Source: Pleodorina starrii (lineage: Eukaryota > Chlorophyta > Chlorophyceae > Chlamydomonadales > Volvocaceae). Taken from it: 64,000 nucleotides of DNA. The position numbers were made by a program, and so were the translations under genes. Position 1 is the first letter of the stretch; the number at the start of each line of letters is the position of its first letter. The stretch lies in assembly GCA_030267565.1 (NCBI GenBank), contig BRXU01000001.1, positions 372,001 through 436,000 of the forward strand, given 5' to 3'. This document shows, piece after piece, positions 1-12,722 of this stretch. The notes beneath the pieces were generated by a model. That model was not told where the DNA came from and did no database searches. It was given only the letters and a program-made list of their open reading frames with translations.

Positions 1-2777
1 CCCCATCCCGCTCACCCGCTGCGCTCCCCTACTCAGACAGGTCCTTGTTGCTCCTCCCCCCCCGTGCGCCCTACGCCCTGGCCCCCTGGGCACCGCACAG
101 CCCCGCACCTTGCCGCGCTCGTCCATGACGCCAGTAAGCCGCCCCGCCGCCTCCAGCGCCCGGATACGGTCGATCACGTCCGCAGTCCGCATCCCGAACT
201 CCAGCGCCAGCGCCTCCAGAGGCACCGTCTTGCGGCTGCGGATGTACTCCACGAACTGAGATTGCAGCACCTCAGCGGCGGCACCGGACTCGTCACCGTC
301 TGCGATACGAGATGCGCGAGATATGATTTGGTGTGTGGCACAGCGCGGTGGTACCATAGGTTCCGGCTAGCGGGGCGCGAGCGTGCGTCGCACGCGCGCG
401 GACTCGTGGCTCGGACGCAAGGCAGGGTCGAGTGCGTTGATAGCGCCAGGTGGATATGGAAGCAGAAGGGTTAGCGATATGGTGCGTGGGAGTGAGCCAA
501 TGCTGTGGTGGGTTGAGATGGGCCACTCGGGACGAAAATAGATTATGGGCCAAGGGGTCAGTCCTGGGCGGTGACGACGCGCAGGGGTCGGCCTCCCGCC
601 CATGTAATGGGTTAGTTACTGGCTCCGGGAGTTAGGGTTGTAGGTGCCTAACCCCTAAAACACAAAAGAGGGTCCGCGCTCTGCCTCCTTCCAGTCTTCG
701 GAGCGACAACACGCCCTTAGCCCCCCTCGAGTGGCGGCGGTGCTTTCCGATCCAATCCAATGCAGGGTACAGACCCGTAGATGAGGGACGGGCTACCACA
801 CAAAGCGACATTGTCAAACGTTACGGTAACGCATGCACACGCAGACGGCACAGCGCAAGCAACGTCACCCTGCCCTTTTACACACCGCACAATCCTACGG
901 TGCCTTACACAAGTGCGCATGCGCACACCCACACCACAGACGCACCCTCGCCCTGCTCCTCCAGCACGATTTGTCCCATCCACTTGGCCGCATCCTCCTC
1001 CTCCCTCCGCGCTCGCTCCTCTGCCGCCCGTTGCATTTCCTCCTCATGTGGGCAGTGGAGGCGTGAAATGGATGGGAAAGCAAGAAACAGTGCAGCGACA
1101 AAGCAACCGTAAGGGGAGCACGGTGATGAAGGCATCCGACGCGTTGCTGCTCCAAGCCCACAGGCCGCGTGGCGTGGCAGGTGCGCAACCGGACCCCACC
1201 CCATGCATGCTAAAAGATTTCTGGCGGGCGATACGCCGACTCCGAAATGCCGGGTCCAGCGCGGTATCGGCAGCAGCTTTGGCCTTGGCCTGGTGCACGA
1301 CATGACTCTGTTATCGTCGTTAGCCGCCAAATGTCATGTGCTACGCGTCCTTCAAAGGATCTGCAATTGCCGATAGCCTTCTGGCCGCGAGCTCGCGCTT
1401 TCAGCCCCCCGGTTCCTATACCGGGCGGCTTCCCCTCCCACTGTCCCGGGCCTGGTGTCCTGAGCAGCACGTGATCCCAGGCACTCTTGCCTCCCGTGCT
1501 GGCTAGCTGCATCGCGCCCCCCAACCGACCCCCAACCGCGAATGCATCGGTTAATAATGGCAAAGCTCAGCTAGCTGCTGAGCGTTGGCGCCCCCTGTCC
1601 CGCTCAACGCTTTCAGAAGATGCTGCGTTGAGGTTGATTGCCGATGTCCGTGCATCAGTGCACCATTGTTGCCGTCCACAGGTCCCAGCAAGCCGACCTT
1701 CGCCCACCACCCCCTGTTGTGTCCTCCAAACAATCCCCTCCATTGTCCAAATTCACAATGTGGGTCCTGTCCTATTACATGAGCCCCGGTCACCTGCGCC
1801 CCCTATCACGGTGCGTTCCACGAGCCCCGGCGAGCCCACCTGCGCTGCCTCCTGCGCCTCCCGCTCCGCCTCCCGCTTCGCCCTCCGCTCCTCATACGCG
1901 CTGCGCTTGTTCTGCCGGGCCTCCTGCGCGTCCCGCTGAGCGCGCGCGGCCTCTCGCCGGGCGGCCCGCCGGGCAGCTCGCCGATCTGCCGGCACATTGT
2001 CCCCCTGCAGGCGCAGCGGCGACGGCAGCGGCGACAATAATTGGTGTACGAGCCAGGACCGGAATCAAAGACAGAAGGCGGCCGCAGAGGCGGCGGCGGT
2101 GACGGAGGAGAAGGGTTGTGTGCCAGTCCGGCCCTGGGGGTGTTCTGGGCGTTCAGACTTGCAAGTCTTCCGCTAGGCGACGGGAGGACAGGACGGGGAA
2201 AGACGAAGTGAGGACGTGAAGAAGCGGATTGGCAGAACAGGCATTGAGATGGGGATGGCCAGGGTAGGTTTGTGCTCAATAGGCGGCTAGGAGTGCGGGA
2301 GATAGCGACGGACGCAAACGTCGGCGAAGACATCGGGGGTGGGGGGACCTTCACATGACGGCACCAACGGAAGCGGCACTCACCCCGTCCTCGGAGCCGC
2401 TTCCATCTGCCGACCCGTCATCCGAACCCTCGTCTCCTTCCAGTGCGGCTTGTCCACCCGCCTCTTCGACTTGCCTTGCGGCCAGCCGCTGGCGCATGCC
2501 GGCACGCATCCTGTCCAAGGCGGCCTGCCGACCGCCCGCAGGCGGCGCTTGCCGCACAACTGCAGCAGCCTGCTCGTGCACGACATTTGAAACTGAGCTA
2601 TCTTTCCTGACTCTCTGCAAAGTACCACGGTCATTTCATGGGACTTGCCTGAGGCCGCTGCTGCTGGACGGCTTCGTCCTCATCCTTTTTTGCGGTCATC
2701 GTCGTCTTAATGGTCAGGAATGCAATTCCGCCAACGACAGCCAGCAGCAGCACCGCGGCTATGATCACCGGCAACAT
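1..2777 (-). CDS. DDRGK1: DDRGK1/UFBP1-like protein (UFMylation adaptor), 3' end off the window
   Basis: Five exons join in phase: 2777-2649, 2614-2384, 2004-1840, 1042-946 and 299-109; the last exon(s) lie beyond position 1. The predicted product starts with a single hydrophobic signal-anchor (residues about 3-23, IIAAVLLLAVVGGIAFL), followed by a basic/Gly segment, an acidic stretch, a long charged Arg/Glu/Ala coiled coil (exons 3-4) and a winged-helix/PCI-like domain whose last visible residues read LTGVMDERGKV, the family's DDRGK signature with one conservative change. Known members sit in the ER membrane and, with UFL1, direct UFM1 ligation to ribosomal and ER proteins; that role is inferred here by family. 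The start is the ATG directly before the signal-anchor. Intron 1 has a GC donor (CAG/GCAAGT). Domain order and phase agreement make the call firm; the C-terminal end cannot be seen. Confidence 0.87.
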
Positions 2778-4485
2778 TTTTCGTCAAGCCAGCAACTCTA
2801 CCTAGCTTTATAAACGTAGTTGTCTACAATAGATGAATAATATGGATCGCCCAAGGAACAAAAAATAACCTAGTGTGCCATGACGGTCGTTGGAAGTGTT
2901 GTGCTTCAACCATGTGCGTTCCAGTCAAAATCAAACGCTGCATTCGCGATACTCCTAGAAGAAATTAACTTGTTATGGGCCTAGACTTCCATAGAAGAAG
3001 AAGGATCGGCGGTTGGTCGTGACCTGTGTGGTTGCCTGGTTTCGGAGTGACCTTGTAGTTGGCTGACAAGAAAGCGTAAGGCTGAGAATTACGCAAATTT
3101 CGCGCTTGAACCGTAACTGCTACAGGTAGCTGGGCTGGCTGGCATGCTTGTGGCGAGGGAGGCTGACTGGGCAGGTAGCTAGCGAAGCAATCAATCTAGA
3201 GCGCGCGACTGGCTGAGCCACGTCCCGTTTCTGTGCCCAATGATAGCAGCCTCAGCCTATCTCCAGCCGGTGCCCCCAAGTTAGGACATTCTCGGGCGCC
3301 GTACAGTCCCTGGTGCAGGTGGGCCTCTCCCTTGGCGCAGTTTGGGCTTGGGCCTCATCGTGCAGTGCCAGGCGCATGCCTTACGCGTCGCTGACCCGTG
3401 TGGGCGGTTAGCATGGCCTATGCTAACCCGCGCACGCGGTGAGCGAACGGGACTCGATGGTGGTACGGCAGCTAGCTAGGTGCGGCAGCTAGGGCGCGTA
3501 GCTTGGTAGCGCTACGGATCGTCCAACACCGCTATTCGTTGCTACGGCCACCACGTTACATAGACCACAGTACACGAATGAGTGAGATGTGTGTCTGGAG
3601 TGTGTTTTTACAGGGGCTGCGGTGGATGACAGGCACACGTGTATGGTGGACACCGCGCCACCCCGGGGCTCCAATTACGTCTGGATGGAGGAGTAGCGTA
3701 TTTCCTTGATAATGTGCAACTAACCCATCGCGGTACGTTGCAATAGGCAGTGTTATACATCAATTGCAATCCGCCGTGCGTCTGTCAGCAGTGTGGGGAT
3801 CTAGGACTTGCAGGGCAACATTGCCGTGCTCTGGTTTTGCGTGTGTTGCAAGACGTGGGGCTGAAGTACGGTTTACCCCGTGGTCTGGTGTGGCGAATGG
3901 ACTTCGCCCGTGGCACGAGACTTGTCAGAAGTGCCGGGATGTTACAAGCATGTGGTGACCACCGCGTTGGACGGTCACGTATAATTGTCACAGTTGTCCG
4001 GTAGTCCCGACCGGCATGCGCGTTCAAGACCCGCATCGCATGTGTGGGCAGTACCGACCGGTACCCCCAAAGAGACGACACGATTCTGACATCTCAACCT
4101 TGCCATACAAAATATCTTGCTGAGGTGCCCTAAACACCCAACCTGCTACTAGCAGCTTAAGAGTTTGTAACTACAGGTCCATGACGCGTGGATGTATGTA
4201 GAAGGGACACAGGGTGCACGCAGGGGTAGGATCGCGGTCGGTCACGCAGGTAGCTAACGAATGATCACGAAGCCAAAACCTAAGCGAAATACAATGCCAA
4301 AAAATCACAAATCGACGCAATCCTGCGTAGCACGGAAGGGAAACGGACACCTGCAAAGTTGTGGTAATAACGCCCACGCACTTCCGCGCACCACGCAGCA
4401 AATCTATCCACGGCGTCGTTTTGACGCTGTACCATGCACGTAAATACGTATTATTTATTTGCCACACAGCAAGCTAGCCAATCCA
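2778..4485. other. Intergenic, no gene recognised
   Basis: Between the DDRGK1 start and the mannanase stop. Short open frames exist on both strands (for example 3750-4004 plus) but none shows a recognisable domain or splice-consistent extension. A TGTAA hexamer-like poly(A) signal on the minus strand (3946-3942) could end the mannanase transcript. The stretch next to 2777 must contain the DDRGK1 promoter, but no clear TATA element was seen. Confidence 0.5.
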
Positions 4486-7400
4486 CTACGATGCGTACAC
4501 GAAATCCTTGGCGCTAAGCAGAACTTGGAGCACCGTCGAGTCCTGACAGCGCTTGCGGAGGGCGTCCATGTCCACAGTCTGCGCCCAGCCCGCCGTCCAC
4601 ACTGGCAACCACCAGGCAGCAGCATCCTCAGCACAGGCGGCGCGCTGCGGTCCTCGCAGGAAGTCGGTCAGCGTCTCAGTGTTCGCAACGATAGCGGCGC
4701 GCTCCGGCTCGGGTTGGGCGGTTGAGGGCGCTGATGTGGGGCTAGGGGTGGAGCCGCCGCCGGGTGCACTCGTGGGCTTGGGCGCGGCGGTTGCCACGGG
4801 GGGCGAGGGCTTGGGCTTGTAGATGGGCGCGTCAAGGTAGACGTTGTAGCTGAGGCGGGCGAAGGGTTCCGAGGGCCAGGCGGGCGCGGATGTGGCGCAG
4901 GGAAAGCGGCAGCAGCTAGCTTTGACGATAGATTAAGACGATCAGCAGCAGGCCCAGCGGCCAGCAGCATGACGCACATCGATGATCAAGGTGATTTGGT
5001 GTATGGAACTATGGATGTGACCTAGATGGATGAAAGCGGCAAGACAGCAGGTCAGCCCACATCGCGATCCCGCAAGCCAGCCACGACCCTTCTGTTTCCA
5101 CTGTCAGTACCAGCCGGACAAGTCCCCCAAATGGCCATGCATACCGCCTATGGTTACCTAGGCAACTGAACCGCCGGCTAAAGGATTTGCACACTGATAG
5201 CAGCAAAAATGCGCAACCATGCAAGCCCAGAGGGCGCAACTCACCCATCGTCCCACACGTTTCCAATGGCCGCGTTCCAGAACATGACACCCATCATCGG
5301 GCCATTAGTCTTCTTCATCCACTCCAGGTTGTCAGCCACCAGCTGGAACAGGATAACGCGCTGTTCGATCGTGTATTGCCTACAACGCAAGCGTGGACGC
5401 GGTAGGCGGGGGTTAATTGGGACACAGCCAGGCACGCATCAGACAAAAAGCTTGCAGTGGACACGCATGACGCGAGAAGGGCACAAGGCTGACGACATAG
5501 TGCACATGCACGCACGCAGTTTTTTTTTTGCCCGCACGCAGTGCAAAGCCAGGTGCGGGCAATAGAAATAAGCGGGCGGACCAACCCGTAAAGCGAGCGA
5601 GGCCTACGCCCCGAATGAAGTAAAGACCTTCGTTGCTCAGCATGACAGTGCGTGGGTGAAACGAAGGGAATAAGACATCCAATCGGGCTATGCGACCCAG
5701 GTCACATGCAACACTTACGGCAGGATGAGGCCGTACTCCTCCATGATGAGCGGCTTGCCCACATCGGCGGTGATGCGCTGATGGATGCTCAGGTACTGGA
5801 TCATGTAGTTGCAGAAGCAGTCGAAGTCGCACTTGTTCCACTTGGGCGGGACGGACTCCATCTGCGCCGGCAAGCCCAAACACGCACAGAAGATCAGGAG
5901 CATTTCGGCGTCGATTAGACGCGGCGAGAATTGACCCGGCGCCGGCGCGCAGCATGCACGTACGCACGCTACCGTATCCAGAGCGTTTCGAGGTATCATA
6001 CAAGGTGCTATCGCACCTGCCGCTCGTATACGTGCACTACCGTCGCATCAATGGAGTCGAACTTGCTCAAGGTAGCCCAGTCCTCGCCCTCGCACCTGGC
6101 GCCAGCACCTGCGGAATAAGGCGGCGGCGGACGCGGCTTCGCATGCATGCAGGAGACAAAATGTATGTCGAATGGCTGTCGCACGACCAAAACAATCAGT
6201 AATCGATTTGGGTTTATTTTGCTCTTTCGCATTCTGCAGAGCATATTGATAGCTATCGGCGGGAAACGGCAGGCGCACGTCCCAAGAACTTCCCCCGCTG
6301 TGGCTCCTCGCTGCCTTTGGCCCAGGTCCTAGAACCGGTCCGACTAATCTAATCATCAAAAAACATTTGGCACTGAGCCCCTAACCTGGATTGTAGCTCT
6401 CGTATGAGTTGAGGAGGTAGCCCTCCGTGCCTAGCGCAACAAGCTGTTTTGGAGCGTTGTCGCGCACGTGCTGGGCCACGGCGCCTAGGAAACCTTGTTG
6501 CGAGGCCTGTTCAGCCGCGCTCATGCAGCCGGGGCAGCGCGGCTCGTTCATGGCGTCCCACATCATGATTGCGTCGTCATCGCGATAGCGGCGGCCATTG
6601 AAGGTGTTGGTGCGCCAGACAATGGTAGAAATGTGATCGCGGTAAAGGTGCAGCACCTGGCTCGAGTTGTAGAAGTCCAGTAGGGTCTTGCCAGCTGCGA
6701 TAGGCAAGGGGCGCGGGACAGGGGCAAAGGGCGAACGGTAACTCGTGCGTTGATTTCATCATGGACTGCGCAGTGGCACGTACAAGTTACATGTGTTGAC
6801 CGTCAGGCCACACGACTAGGCAGCAGGGAAGTTATTTGTCACACAGGCGCTGGGTCTATCCTTCTTTCTATTTCTGATGGCGTGAACGAACTCAGGTTCA
6901 GTTTGGGTCTGAAAAGCGCGCGCAGCCGCGCACCAACCTGGGTTGACCCCGGCAATGCTCATGAAGTCTTGCGGGCTGCGGTAGGCCGTCCAGGTGTTGC
7001 CCAGAGCCAGGATCAGCTTGATGTTGTGCCTGTACGTGAGTGCAATCAAGTGGGGCGCGTGTTGTAGCCACGCGCCACGAGCGTTGGAGCCGCAGGGCAT
7101 GCAGATAGCGAGATAAATGGGGTACCACCGTTGAATTGCCATGTGCTAGCTGGCGTGTGGAAAGCACAACCACCTCACCTGCCAGCTGAGTCGACGATGT
7201 AGTCCAAGCCCTGGAATTGGGTTTCGTCATACTTGCCCCAGGCGTAAGGCATGGCGTGGTTGAATGCCCAGAGCCGGATGACCTTGAGCCCGAATTGCTG
7301 CGCGTGATCGATCAGCCGGAACATGTCAAGCATAGAAAGGCGATATAAAGCGGTTTACTGCCTGATGTGCTATATTTCTATGTGAACTTACATTTGCACT

Positions 7401-7700
7401 GTCGAAGAAGCGGTCGACGATGCCGCGATCCTTCTGGACGAAGTCGATAAGCCTGTCAAGCATGGATGTCGCGTATGTGACGTAACCGTCATCGATTTTG
7501 CAGCACAAAGCAGAGCCTTTGAAGCAGACGTATAAGCCAGTCAAAACTCACCAGTATGCGTTGGCGCCCTGGAAGTAGAACGGCTTACCATCCAGGCACA
7601 GCTGATGAGAATTGCAGCGCTGGACATAGCTCGCAAAGCACGGAACGCTGGTTACGATTGCCAACAACAGCACAGACAGCATAGATATCCTTGGATACAT
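4486..7700 (-). CDS. Secreted mannan endo-1,4-beta-mannosidase, glycoside hydrolase family 5
   Basis: Nine exons join in phase: 7700-7552, 7452-7392, 7297-7179, 7029-6938, 6694-6386, 6108-6017, 5861-5719, 5379-5245 and 4915-4486, giving about 509 residues. Residues 1-24 form a signal peptide (MLSVLLLAIVTSVPCFAS). The catalytic TIM barrel follows: FYFQGANAYW, KVIRLWAFN, LILALGN, the acid/base Glu in MWDAMNEPRC, ATVVHVYERQ, and the nucleophile Glu in PLIMEEYG. This order and spacing match plant-type GH5 subfamily 7 mannanases, which cut beta-1,4-mannan; the likely setting is the cell wall or extracellular space. After the barrel come a Pro/Ser/Thr linker (about residues 390-430) and a roughly 70-residue Cys/Trp-containing tail that I do not recognise. 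Both catalytic glutamates are present, so the enzyme looks functional. The exact last acceptor (4916) is the least certain junction. Confidence 0.9.
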
Positions 7701-9475
7701 CTTGAGAAGTCAATGCCTGCAAAGGGCATGGTCGTCGCGGGAACTCTTGGTTGTTGATGATGCCGGTGTTTGCCAGCAGCTCTTCGTCAGGCAACGCGAC
7801 ATATCTGCAGCAGCGATGTCTGTGTAAGTTTTAATCGTGAAGGATCTTTACCTTCTTGCAAGTTGTGGGGACAGGGCGTGTCGAGGAGAGGGCGGGACTA
7901 GAAAGGCTCCCCGAGAGCGCACACCGTTCTTAGGTTTGACGAATACTCCCTTGCATATGGGTAGATTTAATAAAATGAAATTTGGATGGGCTCTATTTAT
8001 TGAATCCTTGTGCACTTCTCGGTCGTTTGGATTCCCTAACGAACGTTTTGGATCCGTTAACGAGCGTTCGTTGAAGACGGGCATAGTCTTTGACAGTGCC
8101 ACTTTTATCCTCAGTAAATTTACAAAAGCAATATGTATTATATATTTATAGCTCTACACAAATTTATGTAAAAACGCAGTCTCTGTTACGTAGGGGCCGT
8201 CGGCCGTGGGCGCATCTATCACCGCCCGTCCAGCGAAAAGAGCGTCCTGGGCACGTCCAGGATATAAAAATAACGTAACCAGCTTGTAGAATCGATGCGT
8301 GATTTTGACTACGCAAAGGCATTGCTTGTGGGGACGTTGACCGAGATGTGCACAGTGGAATGCGCAACCTTAACTCGGTCGTGCAATCCAGCGTCCTTAG
8401 CCTTTTTGGGTCGTGAATATATCTATAATTATAATACGTATACTCCCGCCCGGGGCCCAGCCCGTCCTGCCCAGGGCCTGGTCCGTCGATGCCCTTTCTT
8501 GCCAGCCGCTCCTCGCTGGGCGCAGTCGACCTGGCCAGAAGGTTATTTCCCGCCGCAGAGCATAGCAGATAAAATAGCCACAACAAGATAGGGCATGCAA
8601 CTCATCAGCGAATGCGGTCCGTGCGCAGCGTTCACGCACTTTGCTATCCCCATCACAAACTTGCGGGGGCCTGAAGCCCACTGTAACAACAAATACAATA
8701 AAACTCGATACATAATAGCCGGGACTCGGGAGCTGCACAACAGGCGCGGCAAATGCCCTGCGGTGGGCCAAGTCACGCCCTCTTCCACGGGTAAGGGTGC
8801 CACGTCGCCACGTGTGTGTTTGTTTGTTACATGGTTGGGGGTGCGTGCACCTCTCATTAACAAAAACCCATACGAGTCGAGTGCCCAAGGGAACAAAAAC
8901 GCCTAAAAGCACGACAGTAGGAAGCCGCCCAGGCAGGAGAAGGATATACTAGCGGCCAAAGGGGACAATTGAGTTGCGGTGGGCCCAGATGCGCTCATGC
9001 ATCTCCGCCAAACATCGCCATGTGTGCGGCATCGTCACCGCCCAGCCCCTGCTGCGCCCCCGCCTGTGCCAGCAGTATCGCCAGTGGCCGGCAGCCGTCC
9101 GTTCGTCCAACCCGATACGTCACATATCCCTCAAGCGAAAAAATTTAAATTAAACTCTGCGGGCCCGCCTCCAGCAGTTTGGGGTTCGGCCGCAGCAGTG
9201 CGTGTCAGGTGCGGTGTGCACCAGTGATCCTTTTGGGTCCGCTGTATGTAACACGAATCATATAACCCGCGGCCAAGGGCTCCGAGTCCGACCGCGCTTT
9301 AACCAGAGGCGCTCAGCGTGTGTACCGCATGCACGAGCATCGAATCGCCGATTGACGCAGTGGCTCCGAAAGGGCCGCTGGCTGCACGCCAAATAACTAG
9401 CTAGCTTCCACATTCCACATGCGGCCGACTTCGTAAAGCATTGCCATCCCTTTCCACTCTCGTGAACGCTCCCGC
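7701..9475. other. Intergenic, no gene recognised
   Basis: Lies between the mannanase start and the FKBP stop, both minus strand. The part at 7940-8440 is markedly AT-richer than its surroundings. A minus-strand TGTAA signal (8831-8827) is a candidate poly(A) site for the FKBP gene, implying a 3' UTR of about 0.6 kb. Open frames here (for example 8397-8912 minus) show no domain and no coding-like composition. Confidence 0.5.
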
Positions 9476-12400
9476 TCAGCTATTGCTGCCCGAGCCGTAG
9501 TACGTCGGCGGCGCGGGCAACCGGAACAACGCCCCCCGACCGAGCCCCTGCTGCGGCTGCGCGGCCTCCTCCTGCCCCCCGCCCGCCGCCGTAGCGCCCG
9601 CCGGCGGCTGCAACTGCCGTACTCGTACGAGCTCGGCCTCGAAGAGCAGCGGCTCGTCCCTGTGGCCCACCAGCCGCCGCTGTCCACCAAACGTGTCGGG
9701 GCGGGGACCGACCTGCGATGAGCGTATGCGCGGTATTGCCGTACCGGAAAGGACACCATCGTTAGGGTTCATGTTCTTGCCTTGCTTGCTTGCTTGCTAG
9801 CTCGCGCTCCCCTTCCGTCCCACTCTTCGACATTGCAGTAGCGTACGCCCTTTCATCACTCTCGCGCAATCCATTTCGTCTGTTGAGCCCATCTGAGTCT
9901 TCCATTTGCCGGGTCGTGCTGCTGTCTGGGCGCTCGTGCCGTTGCTGTACTTTCGCGGGTACTTGTCCGTCTGGGTTGGTCCGGCGACAACGCGGTCGCA
10001 CTCCGCAGCCCTTCCGACATTTGTCAGATACCAAGTATTATTGTGTATTGTATATGGTATGGTAAGTACTGCTGGGTCCGTTCTCCACCATCGTCTACGT
10101 TCTATCGCAGCGGTTTCATATTTACCCCCCCAAATACATGCATGCTGATCAATGGCTTTTACAACGGCGGCTCTTGCCGTTCCGGCAACATTGCACCCTT
10201 CACCCACCATTCCATCCCTGCTCTTTGCCGTACTGCCTTACCTTGTCGTCCACCCAACCCAGTTGCGGGGGCACCAGCACCCGCCGCCTGCCGCCCTGCC
10301 GCATGCCCACAAGCGCCGGAGTCACGGCGGCCGGCAGGCTCCCCGGGTCGCCCAGCCTGCGTGCGAGGTTGAGGTGGCGCGGAAGGAGGGCGGCGAGGCG
10401 AACAGGCGAGCAGCGGGCGATTAGGGGTGGAGGGCGGACGATTGGCGGGTGGAGGCTCGCGCGGGCCGCAGCAGACCAGGAGTCTAACCCTACAGAGCCC
10501 CCAGCCCACCCAATCGGGCATCCAGCCAGTACACGAATTCCACACCTAATTGGGGGGTTCTCAAAATAAAAGAGTCATCCCGCTCCGATAGGAAAAGCCG
10601 GCCAGAACTGGACACCGCAATCCACCTACCGGTGCGCCGCGGGACAGGTAACCCTTACTGCAGCCCGCCGCCGCGGCTCCCCTCCGCGCTTTGCCCCTTT
10701 TCGCACAGCAACGCCGCCCTTGAACCGCCCATCTCCACACCGCCCCTCCTGCACCGCTCCACGCCGCGCCGCGCCGCGCCAACCTAGCGCACCTGAAGCG
10801 GTACGTCTGCCCGACGTCGTCCTTGCCCTCCTGCCCATACCCCAGCGAGAACAGGAATACGGGCGTGCCACCGCTGCTGTACTTGTAGTATGCGCCCGAG
10901 GACAGGCGGTATACGATGTACGTGATCTCGCATATTGAACCGCGGGTCGCTTCGGGGCCCGCGCCCTCCAGCAGCTCTCTGTACTGCAGGCCTGGTTAAC
11001 GGACAGTCGTACGGTATGGTGCGGTGCGGCAGAGGGCAGACGCAGCGGCGCGGGGGCCAGGTTAAAACCGGGCGCGGAAGATGCGATGTGTCCTGGATAT
11101 GGGACGTAGCAGTAATACGTATCCTTGCGAAGGGGGCGGGCGATAGGGCCCTTCGGAATTGTGTCTCTTCTCGATCATGGGTTCGTTCCGGCCTGGTTTC
11201 ATTCGCCAAGGATCACGGACATCAAAGCACCGATGCAACACTTGCCAAGTCACTTAAAGGTGTGAAGTCTAAGAGCTTCCTGGGCATCTGGGCACCTGGG
11301 TTCAGCCCAAGTTGCGTTTCTGAATCCAATCAAACCGTCTCAAACGCGGCACTGGCGCGTGGGCTTTCGTCGCGTTCAGACACGGGCAGTCAATCGCCCA
11401 GCAAAGGCTACGCGGTCAAGGGAGGGTGATGAAGCACCGCCCGGCACTGTGCCTCTACTAGCAACCAACCGTCCATGGCCCTTTATGGACGCCCCCGCTC
11501 TTATGCAGAACTTGAAACTTGTTACGCATTGTGTTGCACCCACTTCGCCAAAGCTGCCGGGCCATGTCCTTGCCGAGTCACTGATCCAGCATTGCACCGA
11601 CCCATCACGCCCAGGCACTGCAGATCCCAAATGACTTACCGTTAGGAAGCGTCACCAGCGTCCCCGGCTGCTCGTACTGCCTGTATCGCAGGCGTTCCTC
11701 GCGTACGGCATCCGCGCCGCCACCACCGTTGCCGGACGCCCCCGCCGCGGTATCGGCCGCCGCCTCTGCCGCCTCCCGTGCCTTCCGCGCCTCCCGCAGG
11801 CACTGCTGCAGCGCGTAGCCGTTGAGACCTAGCGGGTGGGTGGGTGGGTGGCGGGCGGGCGGGACCCATTTCCTTGTAAGAATGAATTTGCGGCGGAGAG
11901 GGAATGCGGCGGTGGCAGCGAATGCGGGGTGGGCGACGCGCATTTCCACAGGTGAGGATGCTGCTGGAACTGCGGGTGGCGGCGGGGGGGGAGGAGGTGC
12001 CGGCGGCCATTGGCCAGCCGACATGTGTCGTGCCCGGCGGACAGTAGCGGCCACGGACTTGCGGTGGGACGTGGTCCCACGCTTGCAAACTACGGGTTGT
12101 GGTCGGCCCTCGGGAGGCGCGGCGCGTGCGCTCGCCCGGCACTGATTGATTTGTGAAACCCTCCTCCGCCAGCCTGCTGCTGCTCCTGCTGCTCCTCAGC
12201 CTGCGATCCTGGTGGGCGGGGGCGTGATGGCTGCCCTCGCTTGATACCAGCCCAATAACAACACAGCCGTGCGGTTGGCCCCGAGGGCCTTCCCTGGCTG
12301 AACTGCCAGACTACGCACTTTCACGCGCCTTCGCCTCCTAGCCACTCCACATGATACCCTTGCAAAGGGCTTCGCCCCAAGAGACAGCCACGCCCACCTG

Positions 12401-12722
12401 GGCACGCCACGCCGGCAAGGGCTGCCTCCGCGCGCCCAGCTTCCGACAAGTTACCAGCTCCAACAAGAACAGCTGACGCCAAGGATAGGAGCGCCGTGCG
12501 TCGCGCTGCAACGGGGCCTTCCTCGGCGGGTTGTATTGGAGCACTTGCGTGCGTGGTCGCGAGACCTTCGCCGGCCGGGTAGGGCGCCGCGCGACATTGG
12601 CGACATTGTTCATGCGTTCGAAGCTTTGTGTAAGGGTGCAGGCGGCCAGCACTAAAGGGTCGAGGTGTGCCTGTCGCGGCGCTTAGCCGGCCTCGCCGAT
12701 GGCAAGTGGACCAAGCCGTCAT
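9476..12722 (-). CDS. FKBP16-type immunophilin, thylakoid lumen
   Basis: Five exons join in phase: 12722-12398, 11828-11640, 10991-10793, 10356-10242 and 9712-9476, about 354 residues. Residues 1-70 look like a chloroplast transit peptide (Arg/Ala/Ser/Thr-rich). A twin-arginine signal follows (VAARRTALLSLASAVLVGAG, residues 71-90) with an AEA cleavage-type site near 100, so lumenal delivery by the Tat route is inferred. An Ala/Glu-rich helix precedes the FKBP domain: YRELLEGAGPEATRGS, VFLFSLGYG, LVGMRQGGRRRVLVPPQLGW, then GPRPDTFGGQRRL and EPLLFEAELVRV. The insert before the last strand matches plant FKBP16 proteins (assembly or stability factors of photosynthetic complexes). The usual Phe-Asp of the active site is replaced by YYKY and the Val-Ile-Trp segment is missing, so isomerase activity is doubtful. 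A Gly/Ala/Gln tail of about 45 residues ends the protein. Confidence 0.85.

Noticed and set aside
7837..8151. Plus-strand 104-codon frame in the mannanase upstream region
   Set aside because: AT-rich, no domain, no splice or poly(A) support.
12160..12200. Small extra FKBP exon (CTGAGGAGCAGCAGG...)
   Set aside because: Borders look like splice sites, but exon 1 (ending 12398) joins 11828 directly in phase, and including this piece breaks the frame.
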